Shown here in pieces: positions 54,864 to 63,791 of a DNA stretch of 64,000 nucleotides; positions within the stretch are counted from its first letter, which is position 1; every line of letters begins with the position of its first letter. This stretch comes from Gammaproteobacteria bacterium. Its GTDB lineage: Bacteria > Pseudomonadota > Gammaproteobacteria > HK1. The position numbers and the translations under genes were made by a program. The DNA lies in NCBI GenBank assembly GCA_012103455.1, contig WLWT01000001.1, positions 4,285,288 through 4,349,287 of the forward strand. Direction: 5' to 3'. Under the pieces are notes generated by a model. The model was given only the letters and a program-made list of their open reading frames with translations. It had not been told where the DNA came from and did not search any database.

Positions 54864-55971
54864 CTAATTCGGAAAAAAATTACCCGATATCAATTCAGAA
54901 TATATCTGACATGCTTTTCATAGAAAAACCGTTTAATTATTTGCGTATTCTGTTGCAGTGAGTGCAACACCGAACGAGCCAAGGCCATCAGTTGCTCCTT
55001 TGTAGCCACCACTGTCCGCCCAATTCGTTGGCTTTTTACATGATGCCATACTAGCTCATCAGGATTGAGTTCCGGTGAATACGGCGGTAACAATACTAAC
55101 GTGAGCTTACCTTGGCTAGTGCGGACAAATTCTTGCACTTTCTTGGCTCGATGAATGGGATGGCCATCAACAATCAAATAGACCGATCGCTTGGCGTTGT
55201 GCAACAAACGCCTTAGAAAGTCGATAAAAACGTCTGCGGTTACCCGTGATTCGGTTACCATGAAACGCAGGTGACCCTTCGGCGAAACGGCTGACAGCCT
55301 ATTCACGCTAAAGCGCCGACCCGTTTTCGCTACAACTGGCGTATCACCCCGTACCCCCCAAGTGGTACCACGATGATAATCCGACCGGATCGTCGATTCG
55401 TCGCCAAAATAGACCCGCGCTCGCCGCCTTTTCGCTTCTCGTTGTACTTCAGGCCAAGTTTCTCTTAACCATACCTTAACCTGATCAGGGTTTTGCTCGT
55501 ATGCCTTAAACCCAGGGCGCTGCGCACTCATCCCCCAACGAGACAGGCTATTGCCCACCGAGCGCTCGCTGACCTCGATGCCAAATTTATCTTTCAGTAA
55601 TATCTGAATCATCGAGCGTGTCCACAAGGCATCGTGAAAATCCAATTGCAACGGATTCGTTTTAACTAGTTCACGTAAGCGATCCGCATATTCATCGGGA
55701 CACTTTCTTGGGCGGCCTGTGATCTTGCCGGTGGACAGCGCCTGTTCACCACCTTGCTCATATCTGGATAACCAATCGTCAATGCAAGAACGATGAAATC
55801 CGAGGGCTTTAATTACTTTTTCAGGGCTTTCACCCGATAATACTTGCGCAACCGCGTGCCTGCGGATGGCTTCTCGCGCGGAATGGGGCAGTGAGCGACC
55901 GTCTGTCTTTTTCATAGCATCACTATAACACATTTTATTAATTTGTGTCGGGTAATCTTTTGCCGAAGTAG
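54864..55971 (-). mobile_element. IS630-family element, copy 3 (transposase intact)
   Basis: 1108 bp, flanked by TA at 54862-54863 and 55972-55973, inserted in the desaturase gene about 30 bp from the older element. It is the only copy with an uninterrupted transposase and could mobilise the other two in trans. Confidence 0.92.
54890..55915 (-). CDS. IS630-family transposase, intact
   Basis: The 341-residue protein runs from ATG at 55915 (MKKTDGRSLPHSAREAIRRH) through a helix-turn-helix (VIKALGFHRSCIDDWLSRY) and a second winged-helix region (DKFGIEVSERSVGNSLSRWG) to the DDE catalytic core: YFGDESTIRS, IVDGHPIHRAKK and LPPYSPELNPDE. Codon 106 is TTA where copies 1 and 2 have TGA. The open frame extends upstream into the desaturase N-terminus by chance; the true start is in the element. 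Confidence 0.92.
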   Translation of the reverse strand: MKKTDGRSLPHSAREAIRRHAVAQVLSGESPEKVIKALGFHRSCIDDWLSRYEQGGEQALSTGKITGRPRKCPDEYADRLRELVKTNPLQLDFHDALWTRSMIQILLKDKFGIEVSERSVGNSLSRWGMSAQRPGFKAYEQNPDQVKVWLRETWPEVQREAKRRRARVYFGDESTIRSDYHRGTTWGVRGDTPVVAKTGRRFSVNRLSAVSPKGHLRFMVTESRVTADVFIDFLRRLLHNAKRSVYLIVDGHPIHRAKKVQEFVRTSQGKLTLVLLPPYSPELNPDELVWHHVKSQRIGRTVVATKEQLMALARSVLHSLQQNTQIIKRFFYEKHVRYILN

Positions 55972-56401
55972 TAAGTGCCGTGTATTCTCTAACAGTAAGA
56001 GTCCTTATGTCACCACCCCCTCTTCTTTCAAGATTACTTGAACCGGCATGATGTAGGAGGTGAAACCGTTTCCAGCAATGAAACGGAGTTAGGGTGACGA
56101 GTCCAATACTAAAACCTACCAGTTGATTGGCGAGATTTGATTTGAAGAATGAACCATGAACACAATCGTGTTGCAAATCGAATACGCGGACTATTAGCCC
56201 AGCACTAAGAAGCACTATTAGCCATGACACTAAAGGGTAAGAGTCTAATAGAGCAAGACCCGAAGCATAAAGGAAAGCTAAAGGAATAAACGTGTTGGCT
56301 AGCTGAATAGAACTTATGAAGACATTGCCGGTTCTATATTTTCTAGTTCTTTCTCTTAGGCTCGATGTGCTTGTGCGACTCATATCATCAGTGACCCTCA
56401 A
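55972..56401 (-). pseudogene. Fatty acid desaturase, 5' part
   Basis: The frame (start ATG at 56401 or 56383) has SLRERTRKYRTGNVFISSI, two hydrophobic spans, the first histidine box FDLQHDCVHGSFF and the second RFHLLHHAGSSN. It then reads GGGDIRTLTVREYTAL up to the IS630 copy 3 target. The next 30 bases of the gene survive at 54833-54863 (KVKKLVYRLY), between copy 3 and the older IS, and the rest is at 52026-52582. Together they encode a membrane acyl desaturase of the HDxxH type. It headed the leftward lipid operon. Confidence 0.85.
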
Positions 56402-57992
56402 AGCTACCCCACTTATGCGCTAAATCCGGACGCATACAGGAGTGCCGCTATATGTGACGAGTAATACGGGAAAGACTATTCGGTGTCAGCTATATTGACT
56501 TCGAAGATCGTTTATTGAAATTCAAGTGCCTTGCATTCTTGAAGATGACAAGTTCGATTCGAGCCTCACTCATGAACGAGCAGCATACGGTAACGGTTAG
56601 AATTATCATGTGTGTTCCCAGTTTCACGTGTAGCTATTACGCGATGCATCGCGCGTGCTGGTGGTAGATAGGAGTTCACTACCCGTGATAGTCAAGATAA
56701 GGCAAAGGGCCATGCGCCACATTGGGAAGAGCGCTGGCACCGATGGTTGCTACAGGAATTAGGAAGTAAAGTACTTTGAATATCGAGGCATGTCAAGGAG
56801 CAGAAGGCAGAAGGGGCTACTTAGATGGTGCGTTGAGGCTGTAGAAAACCCAAAACCATCATTTTACTACTATGTAAGTGATTGATTTTATTAGATCAGA
56901 AGTTTGAAAAATGAAGTTTTTCTACAGCTTCGTTAGAGGTTTTTGTATTTGGCAACTCTGTGATTGCGGCACGTTCGATCAGGGGATCCAAAATATGCCA
57001 GCAGAGCGTTTCCCTGCCGCCTATAGCCCCAGGGAAGGCAGGCCACCAATGAAAACGGACATCTAAATCACCCTTCTCCCCCGCAACCACCGCAGCTGCT
57101 CCACGGTCATGTCACACACGTTGGTGATATGGGTGGGAATTGGCCGCTGGTCCGAGCCAAACCGCTGTTGCCAGTCAAATTGCGCCACGGGCATATTTAA
57201 TTCAGCTAGCCGCACCGCGGCGGCGGCTTGGACCGCTGAACGCGCCGCTTCACGCCTAAACCAGACAAAAAACGCGGTTGATTCTAGCCGCTAGGCCATC
57301 AATTCGAACCGTGGCTGCTCGGCTTCCGATAAGCCTGCGGCGAGCAGCACCATGACGTTGTAAATCCCCGCCTCCACCAGCTTGGCCACCTGCTACGATG
57401 TATCGACCACCAACACCCGCCCCGTTTGGCGTACTTGCTCCGTCGCCACCGGGTCGAGTAGCCCGTGGTCGAGATGATAAAGTTCCAGGCTTAAATTGAA
57501 CGAGGGATACATCGTCCACGGTTCGGCTTGGTCCGCGCGAAACCCGATATGGTTCAAAATGGTCGGTTCTAGACCCTTGGTCGTCTCCTGCACCCCGCCC
57601 CCCTGAAACACCACTTGGTCTTTCAGAATCGATCGTCCACTGGCTAAGTAGCCGCAACCCGGATCAGGCCAGCCGTTACTACCAGGGCCAACCGGTACCC
57701 GACCGCGCCGCGGGCGGCCAGTGTCGGTCAATCAAATCGTCTGGGACACAGCGCGCGGCGAAACGCTCACCCCCAACGGGTTTGGGAAGTGCACCCAGCC
57801 TATCGATGGGCCTTGCAGCCGGATAGTCTGCAGGACATCTATGACTCGCTTGAGCTTGAACAGTCACGATAGCCCAACAAGTGTATGCAACTGACGCGCG
57901 AGGACGCGCGCGGCTGATGCTGGCCGTTGAGGCTGTAGAAAAATCCCGGTTTTTGATAGAATACTAGCGTTTTTCCGTGATGCAGTTGAGCT
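56402..57992. other. Gene-poor stretch of decayed sequence
   Basis: About 1.6 kb without an intact gene. At 57060-57660 the minus strand carries coding-like pieces broken by stops: QTGRVLVVDTS, KLVEAGIYNVMVLLAAGLS, FVWFRREAARSAVQAAAAV and ITNVCDMTVEQLRWLRGR. I could not assign them to a family. The + strand at about 57730-57860 also has coding-like sequence (EVHPAYRWALQPDSLQDIYD). Transposon-end-like repeats lie at 56835-56931 and 57929-57943. Confidence 0.5.
56835..56931. repeat. 97-bp AT-rich segment with inverted ends
   Basis: GAGGCTGTAGAAAA at 56835 is mirrored by TTTTCTACAGCTTC ending at 56931. A third, direct copy, GAGGCTGTAGAAAAA, is at 57929-57943. These look like ends of a lost transposon or a very small non-autonomous element. 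Confidence 0.6.
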
Positions 57993-58081
57993 GTAAGCGG
58001 TCAGAGGATCCCGTTATTTATTTATGCGCCCATTCCTCATCACACGGTTTCTACGATTAGCCAATCGAGGAGCAGTGAGCC

Positions 58082-58381
58082 TTGGAGAAGAAAGTTCGGT
58101 GTTATCGCTCGCGCGAGCAATGGCTAGAGGTTCTGGAGCAACAAGCCCGTAGCGGGCTGAGCCAGACAGCGTTCTGCCAACAGCAAGGCATTACCTTAAG
58201 CGCGTTTCACAACGCCAAGTCCCGGCTTGGGTCGAAGGCGCTGTGCCCTCGGCCAAGCCGGCCTTTATCGATGTATGCGGATGAACCCGCGCTCGTGCCG
58301 GCGTCAACGAATTGGGATGTAGAACGGTCGTTGGGCGAAGGCGTGGTGTTGCGTGTTCGTCGTGCATGGGGTCAAGTGTGA
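58082..58381 (+). CDS. tnpA: IS66-family accessory protein TnpA
   Basis: The 99-residue protein has YRSREQWLEVLEQQARSGLS, a helix-turn-helix QTAFCQQQGITLSAFHNAK, and the C-terminal WDVERSLGEGVVLRVRR typical of IS66 TnpA. The start is TTG at 58082. It overlaps the tnpB start by one base, as in IS66 elements. It is not functional alone. Confidence 0.85.
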   Translation: MEKKVRCYRSREQWLEVLEQQARSGLSQTAFCQQQGITLSAFHNAKSRLGSKALCPRPSRPLSMYADEPALVPASTNWDVERSLGEGVVLRVRRAWGQV

Positions 58382-58473
58382 TGGGGTTGCCTAACAGTTC
58401 GATGAAGGTGTGGCTGTACGGCCACGCCACGGATATGAGAAAGAGCTTTGATGGATTAAGTGCGTTCAGGTAA
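58381..58473 (+). pseudogene. tnpB: IS66 TnpB, truncated
   Basis: Thirty codons, MGLPNSSMKVWLYG and ATDMRKSFDGLSAF, match the start of IS66 TnpB (usually about 115 residues), then stop where intron-like sequence begins. Confidence 0.85.
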
Positions 58474-58489
58474 AGAGCCGGCAGCGCGA

Positions 58490-58826
58490 ACGGGATAAAT
58501 GGATACGAGGGAAATGACGTTGCTACCGGTGCAAGCAATGGGGCAGGCCGGGTTAGCGCAAGCCTAGGGCGCGGGGAGTCAAACGCCAATTAACCTGGAC
58601 TACGGCCCAATCAGCGCATGGCCGCTGGCGGCTGAGGGCGAGTCCAGGGCTGTACTGTGCGCTTGCCAACAGGTATTTTAAAGACTCGGGACGGGTAGAA
58701 TTATCAGCATGAATCAGACACGGCATGATAATGAACCGCCGTGGTAGGTGATCCGTAGGCCCGGTGGGGTGGGAGTAGAGGCATCGTGAGGTGCCTCCCT
58801 ATCCTGATTATGTAAATCTATAGCTC
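58490..58826 (+). ncRNA. Group II intron remnant, + strand 3' end
   Basis: The right part (about 58745-58815) has GGCCCGGTGGGGTGGGAG, a GGCATCGTGAGGTGCC hairpin and CCCTATCCTGATTAT. This is the layout of domains V-VI and the 3' splice end seen in the two minus-strand introns below. The left part may be domain I. The reverse transcriptase gene is missing. Confidence 0.55.
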
Positions 58827-58879
58827 CTAGATTTGGATAACTTTTATCTCAGGAGCATTTTAAAAGAGGCTCAGAATTT

Positions 58880-59188
58880 ATGAAAAACTTACTTTTAATT
58901 AGTGCAACCTCTCTAATACTTGCACTACAAGGATGTGCAGGACACCCTGCATTTAATGATGAAGGGTATTTGCAGTATACAAAATCAATCTATGAAAAAA
59001 TAAAAAATAACCCTAATTACCGCCGTATACCTCTTGATACAGATCAGCAAGTAGATGATTTCACAACATTGGAATATAAAGCTTATAAAAAGGAAATAAG
59101 TAAAGAAGAATTTATTCGGGAGTTGGAACGCCAATACCCTGGATATTCAGAATCGATTAAATGGAATGCAGATCAATTACCTGAATAA
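58880..59188 (+). CDS. Small predicted lipoprotein
   Basis: This 102-residue protein has a lipoprotein signal peptide (MKNLLLISATSLILALQGCAG; lipobox LQGC, so Cys18 or 19 is lipidated). The mature part is charged and helical, with YTKSIYEKIKNNPNYRR and a Lys/Glu-rich end. I do not recognise the family. It is AT-rich compared with the rest of the window, which suggests transfer. Group II intron ends flank it on both sides in opposite orientation. It appears intact. Confidence 0.7.
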   Translation: MKNLLLISATSLILALQGCAGHPAFNDEGYLQYTKSIYEKIKNNPNYRRIPLDTDQQVDDFTTLEYKAYKKEISKEEFIRELERQYPGYSESIKWNADQLPE

Positions 59189-59195
59189 ATTCACA

Positions 59196-59930
59196 TAATC
59201 GGGTAGCCGGAGGTCTCTAAGCTCCAGCTCCCACAACACCCTGCATGCGGCTGCGCACAGGGCGTTTCATCAACCGTGATGACAGGCAATCGAGCCGTCC
59301 CGAAGTAAGAACAGGCCTTGTTGTTTCAGGTACGCCAATCCCAGTGCCGCATTTATCCCGTGGGACTTGGCACTGTGCCACCCGCCTTTGCTGGAACGCC
59401 CACCAGCCAGCGCAGCCTTGACCGCAAGGCCAAGTTTGAACAGGTTGCATCTCTTGGTACGCGCCCTGCCCCACTGTTTCCAGTAGCCCATCGTGACCCG
59501 CCGGCGTATCCAGTGGTCGAGTTCAACCCAGCGTTGGTATTGACACATTGTTGGTATGGGTTGCCCATCCCATAGTCGTTGCTCCCGCCACGCCAATAGA
59601 GACTGAGTGCCCCGGATGTTGGTCGCCATCGGCGCACCCCAGCTACGGCGGGTCAGTTCACGCACCGGGCGCTTGAACTGTTCCACGCTTTGGGGGGCCA
59701 GCGAATGGGTTTGCCGTGAACACTGAGTCCGGGGAATTGGCACTGGCTGGTGTTGACCCTCTGGCTTTTGTCGAGGTTGATCTTGAGTGTCAGGTCTTGC
59801 TCAATCAAGCGGCTCAGGCTGAATCACACACGTTCGCCTGCCCGTGGGCTTTTGACCCGAATCATCAGGTCGCCGGCGTAGCGGGCAAAACGGTGCCCAC
59901 ATGGGCTTGGCCTGCCCTGTGATTTTCAAC
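59196..59930 (-). mobile_element. Group II intron fragment with decayed maturase C-terminus
   Basis: On the minus strand, 59270-59743 encodes the C-terminal part of a group II intron protein: WVELDHWIRRRVTMGYWKQW, followed by ARTKRCNLFKLGLA. Domain V/VI-like RNA follows at about 59200-59270 (GCCCTGTGCGCAGCCGCATG) and the 3' end CTACCCGATTAT lies at about 59200. The 5' side runs into an IS110 transposase at about 59930, and the reverse transcriptase domain is lost apart from frameshifted pieces. Confidence 0.75.
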
Positions 59931-60378
59931 CGATTGAGTTCCATCGTGCGCCTGCCCATGAGTTGTCTTCGGCGCGTCGGTAAGTCTTTGACGCAGATGA
60001 CATGAATGTCTGAATATTCAATGACTCGTGGCTGCACTACTTCGGCAAATTCAGCGATGAGCTTGGCATCAATAGCATCGGTCTTTGCCAGCTTACCGAC
60101 TGCCTGGGCGTAGCGAGGAACATGAATGGGGTTGACGGCGATAATTGGCAGCACCCTATCAATGGCGGCTTCCACTAGTGCACGTTCATAGCGCCCTGTA
60201 GCTTCAAGCACGCTCCGTTCGACCTTAAATCTCCCATACGATCCAACAGCTTGCGGAGCCCAGCAGCGCTGTTTTCAAAGTTCAAAGAGACGCCACGCTC
60301 ATGAATGTGCACATCGAGCGCATATTTCCCGATATCGACTGCGATATGAATGGTTGACGATGCTCTGTTCATCTGCAC
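59931..60378 (-). pseudogene. IS110-family transposase, N-terminal part, frameshifted
   Basis: The start at 60378 reads IHIAVDIGKYALDVHIHER (first Asp of the DEDD site). After a frameshift near 60222, LEATGRYERALVEAAIDR (Glu) and KLAKTDAIDAKLIAEFAE (Asp) follow. The frame then reaches group II intron sequence at about 59930. The C-terminal half with the Ser active site is absent. Confidence 0.85.
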
Positions 60379-60502
60379 TCACCCTTGCTAGATTCGGGCT
60401 CAGAGGCCCATTCGAGTGTTCGAGTTAATCAACCGGATCGACCCAGCGCCCACACTTGTTGACGGTCTCGCAAAACGGAGCCGGGCTTGGATCGGGCTAC
60501 TG

Positions 60503-60534
60503 GGCCGGTAACTTGTTGCAGCAAGTTACCGGCC
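60503..60534. other. Perfect 13-bp hairpin
   Basis: GGCCGGTAACTTG / CAAGTTACCGGCC with a six-base loop TTGCAG. It lies in a 285-bp gap between the IS110 remnant and the toxin gene. It may be a terminator stem or a folding element of a lost IS; no T run follows directly. Confidence 0.75.
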
Positions 60535-60663
60535 TCATCTTATTCCAGGATGAGGGTGACAAGTGTCATACAATGGCTCGGAGCTGGACTGGCCCATTCG
60601 CTGCGCCAATGCCCCAGCCGCTCAAGCCCGCCGTTGGGCCATTGAAACGAGGGTTTTTCACCG

Positions 60664-60941
60664 TTGAAATTTGAATGGGATGATAAAAAAGCGGTGTCAA
60701 ACCAGAGAAAGCATGGCGTCACATTCGAAGAAGCAAGTACTGTTCTATCGGATTTTCTATCGATAACGATTCCTGATCCATTGCATCAGCAGCATGAAGA
60801 ACGTTTTGTTACTATAGGGCATCCGATAATCAACGCCTACTTGTTGTAATCCATACCGACAGGGGAGTAACGATACGAATCATTTCTGCGCGATTAGCGA
60901 CATCACATGAACGCAAGAGGTATAAAAAGCATGGTCACTAG
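60664..60941 (+). pseudogene. brnT: BrnT-family toxin, frameshifted
   Basis: The frame from 60664 reads MKFEWDDKKAVSNQRKHGVT and FEEASTVLSDFLSITIPDP, then EERFVTIGH, the BrnT ribonuclease toxin pattern. A one-base loss near 60822 throws it to a stop at 60849. The missing part continues in another frame: DNQRLLVVIHTDRGVTIRII and SARLATSHERKRYKKHGH, stopping at 60941. BrnT toxins (about 90 residues) cut RNA and are blocked by the antitoxin encoded downstream. The break would inactivate it. Confidence 0.82.
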
Positions 60942-61156
60942 AAAAGATCCAGATATGTTGGATGAATATGATTTTTCAAATGGGGTTCGGGGGGAAATAC
61001 GCTGCACGATATAGAGAAAGCTCTAATATTGTTAAACTAGACGATGACGTTGCCGAGATATTTCCAAATACCCATGAAGTAAACGACGCTCTGAGAACAC
61101 TCGGAAAACTCATCCGGAATCATGCAAATATTGGCCTAACAAAAAAATCCAGCTGA
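60931..61156 (+). pseudogene. BrnA-like/CopG-type antitoxin, frameshifted
   Basis: The ATG at 60931 overlaps the toxin end. The frame reads MVTRKDPDMLDEYDFSNGVR, then one extra G in a G6 run (60989-60994) breaks it. Restoring the frame gives GKYAARYRESSNIVKLDDDV and AEIFPNTHEVNDALRTL to 61156, a pattern found in antitoxins paired with BrnT-like toxins. Confidence 0.75.
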
Positions 61157-61256
61157 CCTCCTTCGTCGGCAGCTGACTTTGGCGTTATGCGCTCTTGAAT
61201 CTGCAAAATACGCCCTCTATATGGCTTTGGTTCATTAAAATAATGAAGGGCTAATA

Positions 61257-61592
61257 ATGACCAAATTTTCATCAGGTTTTGTAACTGACAATATTTTTCT
61301 GTCAATTGGCAGAGCGATCCTTCGCAAGCAAATGCGGGATGAGCGTAACATCTCAGACTCAGAAGCTTTAGGTCATGCAATGGCGATACAAGGACGCTAT
61401 GACTTCGTTGACCAAAACGAAGCACAGCTCTTCTGTCAGGAAGTGGTTCGAGCATTTCGTTATGTAGAGCAACGAGAACTCAAATCAGTCAGTAAATTAG
61501 CTTATGCGAGCTTTCAAAAAGACCAATTAAGTGGAAACTCTATTCTAGATGATGAGCTTATTGATGACCTTGAAGCCGCTGGTGCTATGTAG
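61257..61592 (+). CDS. Hypothetical protein
   Basis: A 111-residue, mostly helical protein (MTKFSSGFVTDNIFLSIGRA, then DSEALGHAMAIQGRYDF). The composition is AT-rich, like the toxin-antitoxin genes before it. I do not recognise the family. No clear domain, signal peptide or membrane helix is seen. A group II intron end begins just after its stop codon. Its good coding character and length support a real gene. Confidence 0.55.
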   Translation: MTKFSSGFVTDNIFLSIGRAILRKQMRDERNISDSEALGHAMAIQGRYDFVDQNEAQLFCQEVVRAFRYVEQRELKSVSKLAYASFQKDQLSGNSILDDELIDDLEAAGAM

Positions 61593-61595
61593 CCA

Positions 61596-62702
61596 AGCGC
61601 ATAATCGGGTAAGGAAAGGTCTCTACCCTTCCCTCCCCACACCACCGTGCATGCGGGTGCGCACAGGGCGGTTCATTGAGCAAGGTGAAGCTTGCTCCCA
61701 CCATCGCGTAGCGAGAAAAGCCCTTGGGATTTCAAATAAGCATGGGATAACGCTTGCTGAATCCCCGGTGTTTTTGAACTACGCCATGGCCCTTTGCGGG
61801 TCAATCCGCACGCTACCGCCGCCTGGATCGCTACATCCCGGCTAATCAGGTTCCGTACCTTGGTACGTGGCTTTCGCCACTGTCGCCAATAGGCCATGCG
61901 CACGCGGCGCCGACTCCAATGACCCAGTTCCACGCAGCGCTGATAGCCGCTGGCGATGCCGAAGTCGTTGACCCAGCCCCGTAGGGACTGGCTGAGTTTG
62001 AGCAGTTGGTCGCGCATAGATACGCCCCAGTGGCGGTGGGTCAAGTGGCGTACGCGCTGTTTGAACCGTTCCTCGGTTTTGGCGGGCCAATGGAGGCGGC
62101 CGCCTCGGAACGTGAATCCGAGAAATTGGCTGTCACTGACTTTGACCCCTTGGCTTTTGTCGATGTGAACCACCCGTTTCAGGCGGTGCTCCCGATAACG
62201 AGTCAGGCTGCGCCATACGCACTCACCCGCGCGCTGGCTGCCCAGCACGATGATGATAGCGTCCGCGTACCGCGCCAACCGATGTCCCCGCCGCTCCAGC
62301 TTCTTTGCCCAATCAGTCCAGCAAGCTGTTACTCAGCCACGGCGATAGCGGGCCGCCTTGAGGGACACCGGCTCGGGTCTCCGTGAACGCCTCGCCCTCC
62401 ATGACACCCGCTCGCAGGTAACGGCCAATCAACTGCAAGACCCGTTCGTCCCTCACCTTCCGGTTCAGGCATGTCATCCGCCAATCGTGGTTGACCCGGT
62501 CAAAGAACTTCGACCGGTCAATATCCACCGCATAGCGATGGCCCGTTTGGAGGTCGGCCTGTATCTGTCGCACGGCCTGAGGGGCGCTACGATACGGACG
62601 AAACCCATAGCTATGGGTTGAAAAGTCCGGGTCGAACCATGGCATCAAAACCGGGGCGATGGCCTGCTCGATGAGCCGGTCAAGCACCGTCGGCATGCCC
62701 AA
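61596..62702 (-). mobile_element. Group II intron fragment with broken reverse transcriptase
   Basis: On the minus strand 62313-62702 encodes reverse transcriptase parts IPTVLDRLIEQAI-like MPTVLDRLIEQAIAPVL, SYGFRPYRSAPQAVRQIQA, VDIDRSKFFDRVNHD and GVPQGGPLSPWLSN. After a frameshift, 61673-62278 has RYADAIIIV (the catalytic YADD is YADA), the maturase domain and the C-terminal WSRRRVRMAYWRQWRK. Domain V-like RNA (CTGTGCGCACCCGCATGCAC) and a 3' end TACCCGATTAT lie at about 61600-61690. The N-terminus is lost at 62702. It is inactive. Confidence 0.85.
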
Positions 62703-62952
62703 TAAGCCAGAGTCCCGCTCGGCTAAAGCAAAATTACCCTACTCCCGCCGTCTTGAAGTCCATTCAGGGCATTACGACCGCCAATCTACCAGCAACCCGT
62801 CCGGTTACCGCAAATCCATACCCGTGCCGTGGATACAACTCAAGGGCTATTGGCTCGGTCAAGCGGGTTTTACCATCGGCATCGAGCTTGAAGTCAAGAT
62901 CAGCCAACAGCGTATGGTGATTACCCCCGCTTCTTCTGGTTGTACAACTTAA
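62695..62952 (+). CDS. SymE-like toxin-family protein
   Basis: This 85-residue protein has the SymE domain at its C-terminus: IPVPWIQLKGYWLGQAGFTI and GIELEVKISQQRMVITP. This AbrB-like swapped-hairpin fold is found in SymE, an SOS-induced RNA-cutting or nucleoid-binding toxin normally controlled by an antisense RNA. The ATG at 62695 lies at the edge of the group II intron fragment, so the native start could have been lost. A hairpin follows at 62976. No antisense RNA can be identified by eye. Confidence 0.7.
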   Translation: MPNKPESRSAKAKLPYSRRLEVHSGHYDRQSTSNPSGYRKSIPVPWIQLKGYWLGQAGFTIGIELEVKISQQRMVITPASSGCTT

Positions 62953-62975
62953 GGTTATATTGGGCTTAAGTAAGT

Positions 62976-63000
62976 GGCCAGCGTCAGATGGGCGCTGGCC
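62976..63000. terminator. Hairpin after the SymE-like gene
   Basis: GGCCAGCG / CGCTGGCC, an 8-bp perfect stem with a nine-base loop, 24 bases after the SymE-like stop. No T run follows, so termination is only possible. Confidence 0.5.
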
Positions 63001-63153
63001 TAACAAGTGCCATACAATGGCTTGAGGTAACTCATGTTGAAGCTGGGTGAACGGGTACAACACAAGACGTCCGGTTGGGGCCGAATTGTAGAGTTGAACC
63101 CCCGGTCGAGTGGGCGTGAGCGAGGCGGCCTCTGAGTTGAAGTTGCAAACCTC

Positions 63154-63645
63154 ACAGCAAGCGACGACGAACTCCAATCACCACTTGCCAGTGGCCGCCA
63201 ATGGACTGGCACAAGACTTCTCAGCCACGGCGCCTAATCAAAAGTGGGTTCAAGACATCACCGACATGGCGGCCGGGCAGGGCTGGCTGTATTGGGCGGT
63301 GGTCATCGGCTGGTACTCACGCCAAGTCAGGCTGGTCGATGAGCGGGCGGATGAAGGCCACGCGGGTGTGTGATGCGCTGAGCATGGCGCTGATGCGCCG
63401 GGGCTGGCACGGTGACGTCACCGTGCACCGCGGCCAAGGCAGCCAGTCCTGTGCAAAGCGCTACCACGGCCGGCTCGCCAAGCACGGTTTGCACGCGAGC
63501 ATGAGTCAACGCGGCGGCGGTTGCGACAACGCTTGTGCCGAATCGTTGTCCCATACCCTCAAAGTCGGGCTGACACACGGCAACCGTTATGCCACCCGTG
63601 CAGCGGCTAGGCCACGAGGTATTCCAGTACAAAGTACCTGTCTAG
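63154..63645 (+). pseudogene. IS3-family OrfB remnant, multiply frameshifted
   Basis: In frame from about 63155: NHHLPVAANGLAQDFSATAP, NQKWVQDITDMAAGQGWLY and WAVVIGWYSRQ. After a shift near 63320: SGRMKATRVCDALSMALMRR, KRYHGRLAKHGLHASMSQRG and AESLSHTLKVGLTHGNRYAT. A further shift near 63600 gives QRLGHEVFQYK. The conserved SDRGSQY is changed. It is related to the remnant at 48140-48546. Confidence 0.85.
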
Positions 63646-63650
63646 GTCAT

Positions 63651-63791
63651 TGATACGAATCATGTCCCGCTTCTTCAAGAACGTTTCCGGATATGGGCTC
63701 ACTGGCTGGGACTAGCTGCAGGCGCAAACCGGGTAATTCGGATAACTCCGCAAGCGGCGCGGCCCCGAAACCGGCGATGGGTAACCCTCGA
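63651..63791 (-). other. Coding-like fragment after the sugar dehydrogenase
   Basis: On the minus strand an open frame without a start, downstream of the sugar dehydrogenase stop, reads DRGLPIAGFGAAPLAELSEL and QLVPASEPISGNVLEEAGHD before a stop. I do not recognise it. It may be the truncated end of a gene. Confidence 0.3.

Larger units (their letters stand above)
57993..58473 (+). mobile_element. IS66-family remnant, left end
   Basis: It begins with GTAAGCGG, an IS66-type terminal sequence, and carries tnpA and the start of tnpB. The large TnpC transposase is absent. The right side is cut at about 58473 by group II intron-like sequence. Confidence 0.7.

Noticed and set aside
54890..56401. 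A genuine 503-residue desaturase-transposase fusion protein
   Set aside because: The junction is exactly an IS630 end with a TA duplication, and the rest of the desaturase lies beyond the inserted elements.
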